Below, piece after piece: positions 1 to 7,558 of a DNA stretch of 64,000 nucleotides (within the stretch, counting starts at the first letter, position 1; the number at the start of each line of letters is the position of its first letter). The position numbers and the translations under genes are program-made. Origin of the DNA: Rhodoferax saidenbachensis (GTDB taxonomy: Bacteria > Pseudomonadota > Gammaproteobacteria > Burkholderiales > Burkholderiaceae_C); NCBI RefSeq assembly GCF_001955715.1, contig NZ_CP019239.1, forward strand, positions 3,162,001 through 3,226,000. Direction: 5' to 3'. The notes under the pieces are model-generated. The model did not search any database. It had not been told where the DNA came from and worked only from the letters and a program-made list of their open reading frames with translations.

Positions 1-9
1 AACGCTGCG

Positions 10-75
10 ATTTGCTACTGAATTCATAGCTGCTTACGCAATCCCCATGAGGGATACAGCCCGATTTGGCTTGTA
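10..75 (+). repeat. dispersed Comamonadaceae repeat, copy 1
   Basis: This copy carries the core ATAGCTGCTTACGCA followed by a GGGATACAGCCC-like arm. It lies just downstream of the stop codon of the EamA transporter gene. It has the same layout as the other copies in this window: GCTA-, an A/T-rich stretch, TAGCTGCTTGCGCA, a short spacer, then a GGGCTACAGCCC-like arm. Confidence 0.75.
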
Positions 76-90
76 TTTTGTGTGCAGCTA

Positions 91-975
91 TTAGCTCTGC
101 ACCGCGACTTCGGCGGGTGCTGGGCGCCACTCGCTAAGCACCACGGCACACACCACCATGGCGCCGCCCAGAGCCGCGCGCAGGGTCAAGGCCTCTGCCA
201 GCCACATCCACGCAAACAATGCCGCAAACACCGGCTCCATGGCGTAAATCAGCGCGGCCTTGTCGGCCGCAACTGCGCGTTGTGCCCAGGCCTGCAAAAA
301 CAGCATGCCGGCCGTCGCCACCACACCCAGATAGGCCAGACCCCAGAGAATCTCGGCGTTCAGGCGGGATGGCAGGGTTTGCAGTTTGTCCGTGCCCCAC
401 GCATCCAGCAGCATCCAGACACAGGCCAGACCCGCCATCCAGACAATTTGCGCAGCCGCAAGCTGGCGCGGCTGGTGGCGTGCAGCCCTTTGGGACAACA
501 CAATCACATACAGCGCGTAGGCCAGCGCACCGAACACCGTGGCCGCATCGGCCAGCAGGTTCGCACCACCGTCCCACGACATCAAACCAATACCGGCACA
601 GGCCAAAGCGGCGGCCAGCAACATCACCAGCGTTGGGCGGGCGCCAAAGGCCATCCCCAGCAGCGGCACCATCAACACGTTGAGGCTGGTCAGAAAGGCG
701 CTGCGGTTGGAGGAGATGTACTCAAGACCGAATGCCTGCGCCACATACGACACCAGCACCAGCGCACCCAGCAGGCCGCCGTCCCGCCAGGTGTGGCGTG
801 GCAGCCGCAGGGCAAAAGGCGCCATGCATACGGCAGCCAGCATGAAGCGCAGGGCCGAGACCTCCACCCCGCTTAGCTGCGCGGTAGCGATCTTCAGGAC
901 CGGAAAGGTGGCACCCCAGACCAGGGTGACCAGCAACAACGCCAGGACGTGGATATTCACCCGAGCCCAAACCAC
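91..975 (-). CDS. EamA/DMT-family transporter
   Basis: This is a predicted ten-helix inner-membrane exporter of the drug/metabolite superfamily. The 294-residue product is almost wholly hydrophobic, has two EamA halves, and opens with the family-typical stretch LVWGATFPVLK. The substrate cannot be told from sequence; relatives export amino acids or other small metabolites. It lies 9 bp downstream of livF on the same strand, so it may be co-transcribed with the branched-chain amino-acid importer genes. The first codon used here is GTG. A second in-frame GTG at 960 would give a protein starting VNIHVLALL, and neither has a strong Shine-Dalgarno, so the start is uncertain by five codons. Confidence 0.85.
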   Translation of the reverse strand: MVWARVNIHVLALLLVTLVWGATFPVLKIATAQLSGVEVSALRFMLAAVCMAPFALRLPRHTWRDGGLLGALVLVSYVAQAFGLEYISSNRSAFLTSLNVLMVPLLGMAFGARPTLVMLLAAALACAGIGLMSWDGGANLLADAATVFGALAYALYVIVLSQRAARHQPRQLAAAQIVWMAGLACVWMLLDAWGTDKLQTLPSRLNAEILWGLAYLGVVATAGMLFLQAWAQRAVAADKAALIYAMEPVFAALFAWMWLAEALTLRAALGGAMVVCAVVLSEWRPAPAEVAVQS

Positions 976-984
976 CGCAGCGTT

Positions 985-1704
985 TTATTCGCCCAGGTAG
1001 GCGGCACGCACCTTGGGGTCGTTGAGCATCTGCTTGGCATCACCACTCATGGTGACGATACCAGACTCCATCACATAACCACGGTTGGCAATCGACAACG
1101 CGCGGCTGGCGTTTTGCTCCACCAGCAGCACGGTCACGCCTTGGGCGTAGACGTCTTTCACCACCTCAAAGATCTTGTCGACCATGATGGGCGACAGACC
1201 CATGGAAGGCTCGTCCAGCAGCAGCACCTTGGGACGGCTCATGAGCGCACGGCCCATGGCCAGCATCTGCTGCTCACCGCCCGACATGGTGCCGGCCAGT
1301 TGGTCCTTGCGTTCACGCAGGCGCGGGAAGATGGTGAACATCTTTTCGATATCCTGCGCAATGCCGTCCTTGTCGTCACGGATGTAGGCACCCATCTGCA
1401 GGTTTTCGGTGATGGTCATGCGGGTGAACACACCACGGCCTTCCGGCACCATGGCCAGGCCCTGCTTGACCAGATCCCAGGGGCCCTGGCCCTTGATGCT
1501 CTTGCCCATGTATTCAATATCACCACCGGCGATTCCCAGCGTACCGGTGATGGCCTTCATGGTGGTGGTCTTGCCGGCGCCGTTGGAACCGATCAGGGAG
1601 ACCAGTTCGCCTTCGTGCACTTCGAAATCCACACCCTTCACGGCCTGGATGCCACCGTAGGACACCTTGAGGCCCGTCACTTTGAGCAAAGTTTTGCTTG
1701 TCAT
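985..1704 (-). CDS. livF: branched-chain amino-acid ABC transporter, ATP-binding protein LivF
   Basis: This is one of the two cytoplasmic ATPases that power high-affinity uptake of leucine, isoleucine and valine, or related amides. The 239-residue protein has Walker A GSNGAGKTT, the signature MSGGEQQMLAMGRAL and Walker B VLLLDEPSMGLSP, which is the LivF form. The start ATG is 18 bp after the livG stop. It is the fourth gene of livH-livM-livG-livF, all on the minus strand with short gaps. No periplasmic binding protein gene accompanies the cluster here, so substrate specificity is set elsewhere. Confidence 0.95.
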   Translation of the reverse strand: MTSKTLLKVTGLKVSYGGIQAVKGVDFEVHEGELVSLIGSNGAGKTTTMKAITGTLGIAGGDIEYMGKSIKGQGPWDLVKQGLAMVPEGRGVFTRMTITENLQMGAYIRDDKDGIAQDIEKMFTIFPRLRERKDQLAGTMSGGEQQMLAMGRALMSRPKVLLLDEPSMGLSPIMVDKIFEVVKDVYAQGVTVLLVEQNASRALSIANRGYVMESGIVTMSGDAKQMLNDPKVRAAYLGE

Positions 1705-1722
1705 TCTTGTTCCTTCGGGGGC

Positions 1723-2493
1723 TTAGTGCCCGCTCGTGCCCAGGTAGGCCTCAATCACTTTTTCGTTCTTCTGCACATCGGCAGGCGTGCCTTCGGCAAT
1801 CTGCTTGCCGTAGTCCAGCACGGTCACGCGGTCACACAGGCCCATGACCAGTTTGACGTCGTGCTCGATCAGCAGAATGGTGCGGTTGTCGTTGCGAATG
1901 CGGTCAATCAGCTCGCGCAACATGACCTTTTCGGTGGCGTTCATGCCAGCGGCGGGTTCGTCCAGCGCAATCAGTTGCGGGTCGGTCGCCAGGGCACGTG
2001 CAATTTCCAGACGGCGCTGATCACCATAGCTCAGCGTGCGGGCCTTGTAGTCGGCAAACTTGCCGATGCCCACATAGTCCAGCAGTTCCCGTGCGCGCTT
2101 GGCAATCGCTGCCTCTTCAGACTTGAACCCAGGGGTGCGGAAAATCGCGCCCAGCAGGCCGGAGTGGGTGCGGATGTGGCGGCCCACCATCACGTTTTCC
2201 AGTGCCGTCATTTCGGCAAACAGGCGGATGTTCTGAAAAGTGCGCGCAATGCCAGCCTTCGCCACAGCGTGCACAGCCGTGGGTTGGTAGGTCTTGCCAG
2301 CCAGTTCGAACGTGCCACTGTCGGGTGTGTACAGGCCGGTGAGCACGTTGAAGAATGTGGTCTTGCCCGCGCCATTGGGGCCGATCAGGCCATACACCTG
2401 ACCGCGTTTGATGTTGATACCCACATCGCTCAGGGCCTGCAGGCCGCCGAAGCGCTTGGATACACCGGAAACATTGAGTACGGTATCTGTCAT
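1723..2493 (-). CDS. livG: branched-chain amino-acid ABC transporter, ATP-binding protein LivG
   Basis: This is the second ATPase of the Liv importer, 256 residues. Visible motifs are Walker A GPNGAGKTTFFNVLTG, signature LSYGDQRRLEIARAL, Walker B LIALDEPAAGMN and the H-loop LLIEHDVKLVMGLCDRV. The AAGMN stretch after Walker B is characteristic of LivG rather than LivF. The gene starts with ATG 12 bp after livM, consistent with one operon and probable coupling of translation. Confidence 0.95.
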   Translation of the reverse strand: MTDTVLNVSGVSKRFGGLQALSDVGINIKRGQVYGLIGPNGAGKTTFFNVLTGLYTPDSGTFELAGKTYQPTAVHAVAKAGIARTFQNIRLFAEMTALENVMVGRHIRTHSGLLGAIFRTPGFKSEEAAIAKRARELLDYVGIGKFADYKARTLSYGDQRRLEIARALATDPQLIALDEPAAGMNATEKVMLRELIDRIRNDNRTILLIEHDVKLVMGLCDRVTVLDYGKQIAEGTPADVQKNEKVIEAYLGTSGH

Positions 2494-2505
2494 TTGTTGT
2501 TCTCC

Positions 2506-3591
2506 TCAGGCCTTGGCGTTCTGCAAGGACTTGCCGTGCTCGGGTGAAGGCCAGAGGCCACGGGGGCGCGACAGCATGATGATGATCATGGCCAGGGCGA
2601 TCAGCAGTTGGCGAAGAATCGAAGCGTCCAGTCGGCCGCCAGTCATGGCCTGCAACGGGGTTGCCACGTAACGCAGCACTTCGGGCAGGGCCGACAGTAA
2701 GACAGCACCCAGAATCACACCAGGCAAATGCCCCACGCCACCCAGTACCACCATGGCCACGATCATCACCGACTCCATCAGACTGAAGGACTCGGGCGAG
2801 ATGAAGCCCTGGAAGGAGGCAAACATCACTCCGGACACACCGCCAAACGTGGCGCCCATGCCGAAGGCCAGCAGTTTCATGTTGCGGGTGTTGATGCCCA
2901 TGGCCTTGGCGGCAATTTCGTCTTCACGAATGGCCATCCAGGCGCGGCCCACGCGGGACAGCTCCAGGCGGTGGCTGATCACCACGCTGATGACAACCAG
3001 CGCCAGGAAGAGGTAGTAATACAGCGACACCGAGGCAAACTCGAAACCAAAGAAGCTGTGCTTCTTGCCCAGGTCGAAGCCGAAGAAATGCAAGGAATCG
3101 ATGCCAAGGAGACCCTTGGGACCATTGGTGATGTTGACCGGGTGATCCAGGTTGTTCAGGAACACGCGGATGATTTCGCCAAAGCCCAGAGTCACGATGG
3201 CGAGGTAGTCACCGCGCAGACGCAAGGTCGGTGCGCCCAGCAGGATGCCGAACAGGCCGGCAATACCGGCCCCCAGCGGAACCACGACCCACAGCGGTGT
3301 ATGCAGGCCATTGGGGAACATGCCGGCCAGAAGGGGGAAGGTTTCCGTCAAATGCGGCGATGCCATCAGCCCGTACATGTAAGCACCAATGGCAAAGAAA
3401 GCCACGTAGCCCAGATCCAGCAGGCCAGCATAGCCCACCACGATGTTCAGGCCCAGGGCCAGCAGGATGTACAGCAGAGCCATGTCGGCAATGCGCACCC
3501 AGGCGTTGCCAAAACCCTGCAACAGCATGGGCAGCACGATCAGGCCGACCGCGGCAATCAGGAACAGAATAATTTTTTGCGTTTGTTTCAT
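2506..3591 (-). CDS. livM: branched-chain amino-acid ABC transporter, permease LivM
   Basis: This is an inner-membrane permease half of the Liv importer, 361 residues. It has multiple hydrophobic segments and the LivM loop MAIREDEIAAKAMGINTRN, the cytoplasmic contact for the ATPases. I place the start at ATG 3591 (MKQTQKIILFL), because GAGGAA lies 8-9 bases upstream and begins right at the livH stop codon. A longer reading from 3630 would overlap livH and lacks this signal. Confidence 0.93.
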   Translation of the reverse strand: MKQTQKIILFLIAAVGLIVLPMLLQGFGNAWVRIADMALLYILLALGLNIVVGYAGLLDLGYVAFFAIGAYMYGLMASPHLTETFPLLAGMFPNGLHTPLWVVVPLGAGIAGLFGILLGAPTLRLRGDYLAIVTLGFGEIIRVFLNNLDHPVNITNGPKGLLGIDSLHFFGFDLGKKHSFFGFEFASVSLYYYLFLALVVISVVISHRLELSRVGRAWMAIREDEIAAKAMGINTRNMKLLAFGMGATFGGVSGVMFASFQGFISPESFSLMESVMIVAMVVLGGVGHLPGVILGAVLLSALPEVLRYVATPLQAMTGGRLDASILRQLLIALAMIIIMLSRPRGLWPSPEHGKSLQNAKA

Positions 3592-3604
3592 GCTTGCAAA
3601 TTCC

Positions 3605-4534
3605 TCAGGCACGGTCCGCCACACGCTCACCCAGCAAGCCGGAAGGACGCAGGGTCAAGACGATGATCAGCACGATGAAGGCGAAGATGTCGGAGTAATG
3701 GCTGCCCAGCACACCGCCGGTCAACTGCCCGATATAACCCGCACCAATGGATTCGATCAGGCCCAACAGAATGGCCCCGACCACCGCACCGGCCAGGTTG
3801 CCAATGCCGCCGAACACCGCAGCCGTAAAGGCTTTCAGGCCGGGCAGGAAGCCCATGGCATGTTGCGCGGTACCGTAATTGGAGGCGTACATCACGCCGG
3901 CAATGGCGGCCAGCACGGCGCCAATGATGAAGGTAGCGGAAATCACCACATCAGGTTTCACGCCCATGAGGCCCGCCACACGCGGGTTCTCGGCGGTGGC
4001 ACGCATGGCGCGCCCCAGCTTGGTGTAATTGACCAGCCACATCAGTATCGCCAAGGAGATGGCAGTGACACACAAGATCATCACCTGGGTCGGTGTGATC
4101 ACTGCACCGGCAACATCAATCGGCGTGTTGGGTAAGAGCGTGGGGTAGGACTTGTAGTTGGGCTTCCAGATGATCATGGCCAGCGTCTGCAAGAGGATGG
4201 ACATGCCGATGGCAGTGATCAGCGGGGCCAGTTTGGGGCTGTTGCGCAGGGGCCGGTAAGCCACCTTTTCGATCACGAAGTTCAGCGAAGCGGCAACCAC
4301 GCAGGCAATGATGAGAGCGATAAAGAGAATCACGAAGCCGGGGGTGCCGGGCATGGACTCCTGCATCAGTCCGATGATGGTCCAACTGGTCAGGGCCCCG
4401 ACCATCATGACTTCGCCGTGGGCGAAATTGATCAGGTTAATGATGCCGTACACCATGGTATAGCCCAAAGCAATGAGCGCATACATGCTGCCTAACACCA
4501 GACCATTGATGATCTGCTGTATCAAGATATCCAT
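3605..4534 (-). CDS. livH: branched-chain amino-acid ABC transporter, permease LivH
   Basis: This is the first gene of the liv cluster and encodes the 309-residue partner permease. It begins MDILIQQIINGLVLGSMYAL, the usual LivH opening, and contains the ATPase-contact loop MRATAENPRVAGLMGVKPD. The ATG is preceded by CGGAGAAG at good spacing. The 230-bp region upstream, after rarA, must hold the liv promoter unless transcription reads through from rarA. Confidence 0.95.
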   Translation of the reverse strand: MDILIQQIINGLVLGSMYALIALGYTMVYGIINLINFAHGEVMMVGALTSWTIIGLMQESMPGTPGFVILFIALIIACVVAASLNFVIEKVAYRPLRNSPKLAPLITAIGMSILLQTLAMIIWKPNYKSYPTLLPNTPIDVAGAVITPTQVMILCVTAISLAILMWLVNYTKLGRAMRATAENPRVAGLMGVKPDVVISATFIIGAVLAAIAGVMYASNYGTAQHAMGFLPGLKAFTAAVFGGIGNLAGAVVGAILLGLIESIGAGYIGQLTGGVLGSHYSDIFAFIVLIIVLTLRPSGLLGERVADRA

Positions 4535-4766
4535 AAAACTTCTCCGATTTTTGGCCGGCGCATGGGTCAGCAGTTTGTTTCAGCAAATTGTTGACAAGCG
4601 GTCCGGCCTTGTGGGCTGTACCTGTTCTTAAGCAAGAAACCCGCCACGATGGATGTGTGGCGGTTGAGTGGGGGGGATTGTAGCGAACGGCAACCGCTGT
4701 TACGGCCCACGCCTGCGGGGGTTTACCCTCTTGTGCTTCCGCCGGGCGCAAGAAGCGCGTGGGTCG
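4535..4766. other. intergenic region between rarA and livH
   Basis: No gene is seen here. Just after the rarA stop, ACGGCCCACGC at 4702-4712 and GCGTGGGTCGT at 4757-4767 form an 11-bp inverted repeat with one mismatch around a 44-nt loop, a possible end-of-transcript structure. A TACAAT hexamer near 4676-4681 on the minus strand could be a -10 element for liv, but I see no convincing -35. Confidence 0.35.
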
Positions 4767-6071
4767 TTATTTCTTCTGGTTCAGTGCCTGCAAGGTGCGC
4801 ATTTTTTCCGCAATGCGGATTTCCAGCCCGCGTTCCACCGGGCGATAAAACGCGGTATCGGGCATGCCATCAGGCAGATAACGCTCACCGGCGGCAAAAC
4901 CGCCCTCCTCGTCGTGTGCGTAACGGTAGTTCTTGCCGTAGTCCAGCTCCTTCATGAGCTTGGTTGGCGCATTGCGCAGGTGCATAGGCACCGGACGGGT
5001 GCCGTCTTTCTTCACAAAGGCCCGGGCCTCGTTGTAGGCCTTGTAGACCGCGTTGGATTTGGGCGCTACGGCCAGATAGACCACACACTCGGCCAGCGCC
5101 AGCTCGCCTTCGGGCGTGCCCAGGCGCTCGTACACCTCGGCCGCGTCCAGCGCCAGGCGCAATGCCCGCGGATCGGCCAAGCCGATATCCTCGCTGGCCA
5201 TACGCACCAGACGGCGCGCCATGTAACGCGGGTCTGCACCGCCATCGAGCATGCGCACCAGCCAGTAGAGCGCAGCGTCCGGGTCGCTGCCGCGCACACT
5301 TTTATGCAACGCGGAAATCGTGTCGTAAAACTGCTCACCGCCTTTGTCATAACGGCGCATGCGCTCGCCCAGGACCTTGAGCAGCCAGACATCGGTGATT
5401 TCCTCCACCTTCTCCTGCACGGCGGCGACGGCCAGCGTTTCCAGTGTGTTGAGCAGGCGCCGGGCGTCGCCATCGGCATAGGCAATGAGGCGATCAATTG
5501 CTATGTTTTCGATAGCTGGTAGCGCACCATCTGCGCGGGCTCTGGCTACGATTTGCTTTAAATCCTCCTCACCGAGCGGCTGCAGCACGTAGACCGCGGC
5601 CCGCGACAGCAAGGCCGAGTTGACCTCGAAAGACGGGTTCTCGGTGGTCGCGCCGATGAAGGTGAACAGGCCGCTTTCCACGTGCGGCAAAAAGGCGTCC
5701 TGCTGGCTCTTGTTGAAGCGGTGCACCTCGTCCACAAACACGATGGTGTGGCGCTGCTCCAGGCCATCGCGTGCGATTTGCGCCTGCTCCACCGCTTCGC
5801 GGATGTCCTTCACACCGCCCAGCACCGCGCTGATGGTGATGAACTGCGCGTCGAAGGCGTCGGCCATGAGCCGTGCAATCGTCGTCTTGCCGGTGCCCGG
5901 CGGCCCCCAGAGGATGCAGCTGTGCGGCTGGCCCGACTCAAACGCCAGGCGCAAAGCCATACCCTCGCCCAGCAGATGCTGCTGGCCAATCACCTCACCC
6001 AGCGTCTTGGGGCGCAGGCGCTCGGCCAGGGGTTGGTGGTTGCGGGCGGCTGTGCTCGTCATGGAAGCCAT
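4767..6071 (-). CDS. rarA: replication-associated recombination protein A (MgsA/RarA AAA+ ATPase)
   Basis: This is a clamp-loader-like AAA+ ATPase acting at stalled replication forks with SSB and RecA. The 434-residue protein has Walker A GPPGTGKTT near residue 55, Walker B VFVDEVHR near 113, sensor 1 GATTENPSFEV, and the C-terminal tetramerisation region including LYWLVRMLDGGADPRY. ATG 6071 overlaps the TGA of the upstream PilZ gene (TGATG); ATG 6062 is an alternative. It is the last gene of the ftsK-lolA-PilZ-rarA run. Residues about 169-192 (QIVARARADGALPAIENIAI) are encoded by a degenerate copy of the dispersed repeat. Confidence 0.95.
   Translation of the reverse strand: MASMTSTAARNHQPLAERLRPKTLGEVIGQQHLLGEGMALRLAFESGQPHSCILWGPPGTGKTTIARLMADAFDAQFITISAVLGGVKDIREAVEQAQIARDGLEQRHTIVFVDEVHRFNKSQQDAFLPHVESGLFTFIGATTENPSFEVNSALLSRAAVYVLQPLGEEDLKQIVARARADGALPAIENIAIDRLIAYADGDARRLLNTLETLAVAAVQEKVEEITDVWLLKVLGERMRRYDKGGEQFYDTISALHKSVRGSDPDAALYWLVRMLDGGADPRYMARRLVRMASEDIGLADPRALRLALDAAEVYERLGTPEGELALAECVVYLAVAPKSNAVYKAYNEARAFVKKDGTRPVPMHLRNAPTKLMKELDYGKNYRYAHDEEGGFAAGERYLPDGMPDTAFYRPVERGLEIRIAEKMRTLQALNQKK
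5495..5566 (+). repeat. dispersed repeat, copy 2 (inside rarA)
   Basis: The segment reads TTGCTAT, an A/T-rich hexamer, GATAGCTGGTAGCGCA, then GGGCTCTGGCTACGATTTG. That is the repeat layout with several mismatches. It lies wholly inside the rarA reading frame and keeps it open. Because rarA is a normal-length homologue, some of the resemblance could be chance. Confidence 0.5.
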
Positions 6072-6853
6072 CAAACCAGGGATTGCGGCTGCTCGATCAT
6101 CTTTTGGTAGACCATGCTTTGCAACAGCATCTGGTCATTCGGCTGCATGTCGACAAACTCCAGACCGAAGTGCGCCAGCGTGGTGCCGCTCTGCTTGAGC
6201 GCCTCGTCTTCAATGACCGCGCGTACTGCGGCCCGCAGTGTCAACGTCGTCTCGATGTTGTGCAGTTTCAGCCGAAAATTCAAACGCATCACGTCGCCCA
6301 CCTCAGCGGTATTGCGCCGGGCATCCAGCAACGCACCGTTGGCACTGAGGTTCGAGATGATGCCCGCCAGTTCGGTGTCCGCTGCACGCTCCAAAAAGAC
6401 TTTGGCGATGATCTTGGCGCGCACACGGGCGGACTTGCGTATCACGGTACCCTGCACTTCCTTGGGGAAAGAAAGATGCAGGTAGTTATAGGGTAGCTTG
6501 CAAACCCGCTGAATATCGCATGCGAAACCAAAGGCGTTCTGGCTGGAAAAAACCCGCATGATCAGCACGTCTTTTTCCATCAGCTGCAGACGTGTACCGT
6601 CGGCAGCCACTGGCGCGGTGACCAGGATGCTGAGCCCCGGCATAAACCCGATCAGGCGCACGGAGCAGCGTTCCGTGGACACGTTGGCGGGCACCTGTGC
6701 CTGCAAGCGGTCCCCCACCTTGAGGTTCATCGCGTCAAAAGGAAACGTGTCCTGCGACGCGCCTGACGACTCCGGCTTGGTGGTGTTTCCGTTCAGGCTG
6801 TCATTGCTTGCATCTGAATCCTGGTCGTCGCGCGTCGCCACCTGGCTATTCAT
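6071..6853 (-). CDS. PilZ-domain c-di-GMP-binding protein (YcgR-like)
   Basis: This is a predicted cytoplasmic cyclic-di-GMP effector. The 260-residue protein has an N-terminal YcgR-type domain (about 40-140) and a C-terminal PilZ domain. The two nucleotide-binding motifs are visible: RKSAR (RxxxR) near 137 and NLSANGALLD (N/DxSxxG) near 168. Proteins of this kind act as flagellar brakes or regulate surface polysaccharide or pilus functions. The first 40 residues are polar and low-complexity. The gene lies between lolA and rarA, is on the same strand, and its TGA overlaps the rarA start. Two GGDEF-EAL genes occur elsewhere in the window. Confidence 0.85.
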   Translation of the reverse strand: MNSQVATRDDQDSDASNDSLNGNTTKPESSGASQDTFPFDAMNLKVGDRLQAQVPANVSTERCSVRLIGFMPGLSILVTAPVAADGTRLQLMEKDVLIMRVFSSQNAFGFACDIQRVCKLPYNYLHLSFPKEVQGTVIRKSARVRAKIIAKVFLERAADTELAGIISNLSANGALLDARRNTAEVGDVMRLNFRLKLHNIETTLTLRAAVRAVIEDEALKQSGTTLAHFGLEFVDMQPNDQMLLQSMVYQKMIEQPQSLV

Positions 6854-6869
6854 GGTGTGTGCACTTTCA

Positions 6870-7499
6870 TCATTGCCGGATCACATCTGCACCCGCGGGC
6901 GGTTTGAACTGGAAAATGCTGGCGTCCAGCGCCGCATTCGCCTGAAAGCCGGTAAACGTCATAACCGACCGCTGGCCAAAGCTGTCCAGTATTTCCAGCA
7001 CGGCAAATTCGCCGGCCTTGAAGCCAACGCGCACGTTTTGCAGCGAACTCTCTTTCGCTTTCGGCGTGGCCTGCACCCACTCCAGACCGTCCTTGTCGGG
7101 CGCAGCAGCCAAAGCAAAGTCAGCCTGCAGGGCTTTCAGATCGGGGGCCGATGCAATCAGTGCGGCGGGGGTGGAGCCCAACACGGCAGCCTGTTTGCGC
7201 GCGGTGACCTGGTTCAGGTCCACGTCGTACAACCACAGGGTCTGGCCATCGGCCACCATGGTTTGTTCGAACGGCTTTTTGTAGACGAAGCGGAAACGGT
7301 TGGGGCGGGTGAACTCGAACGTTCCGCTGGAGGTTTTGGCACGTGCGGCCTGACCGTCCTTGGCAGGCGCGGTCACCACCTGGCTGAATTCAGCCCGGCC
7401 CGTCTTCACCGTTTTGGCGAAGTTTTCAAGGCTTTCCAGGCCTCCAGCCCTCGCGGATATTGCGCAAGCAGCTATCAAAATAAGAGCAATTTGCTTCAT
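6870..7499 (-). CDS. lolA: outer-membrane lipoprotein carrier protein LolA
   Basis: This is a periplasmic chaperone that takes lipoproteins from LolCDE at the inner membrane to LolB at the outer membrane. The 209-residue precursor has a signal peptide starting MKQIALILIAACAISARAG with probable cleavage after ARA. The mature part has the LolA pattern: FRFVYKKPFEQTMVADGQ, LWLYDVDLNQVT and the C-terminal FTGFQANAALDASIFQFKPP. The ftsK-lolA order is widely conserved. Unusually, the whole hydrophobic core of the signal peptide is encoded by a copy of the dispersed repeat (7441-7495). I see no strong Shine-Dalgarno. Confidence 0.92.
   Translation of the reverse strand: MKQIALILIAACAISARAGGLESLENFAKTVKTGRAEFSQVVTAPAKDGQAARAKTSSGTFEFTRPNRFRFVYKKPFEQTMVADGQTLWLYDVDLNQVTARKQAAVLGSTPAALIASAPDLKALQADFALAAAPDKDGLEWVQATPKAKESSLQNVRVGFKAGEFAVLEILDSFGQRSVMTFTGFQANAALDASIFQFKPPAGADVIRQ
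7441..7495 (-). repeat. dispersed repeat, copy 3 (encodes LolA signal peptide)
   Basis: On the minus strand this reads TTGCTCTTATTTTGATAGC, then TGCTTGCGCAATATCC, then GCGAGGGCTGGAGGCC, matching the family core closely. It spans codons 2-20 of lolA, in a frame that reads as a run of Ile, Ala and Leu. Confidence 0.75.
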
Positions 7500-7514
7500 A
7501 AATCTGTAGGGTTG

Positions 7515-7552
7515 GGGTCAGAGCACATTTGCTGCGCAAAGTGGTCTGACCC
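7515..7552. repeat. GGGTCAGA inverted repeat between ftsK and lolA
   Basis: GGGTCAGAGCACATTTGC and GCAAAGTGGTCTGACCC pair with one mismatch and one bulge around a TGC-rich centre, giving a stable hairpin. It has no run of T on either side, so it is not a classical terminator. It fills nearly all of the 59-bp gap between the ftsK stop and the lolA start and could stabilise or separate the two messages. I recall the sequence type as a recurrent betaproteobacterial intergenic repeat, but cannot verify copy number. Confidence 0.6.
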
Positions 7553-7558
7553 ACAAGG

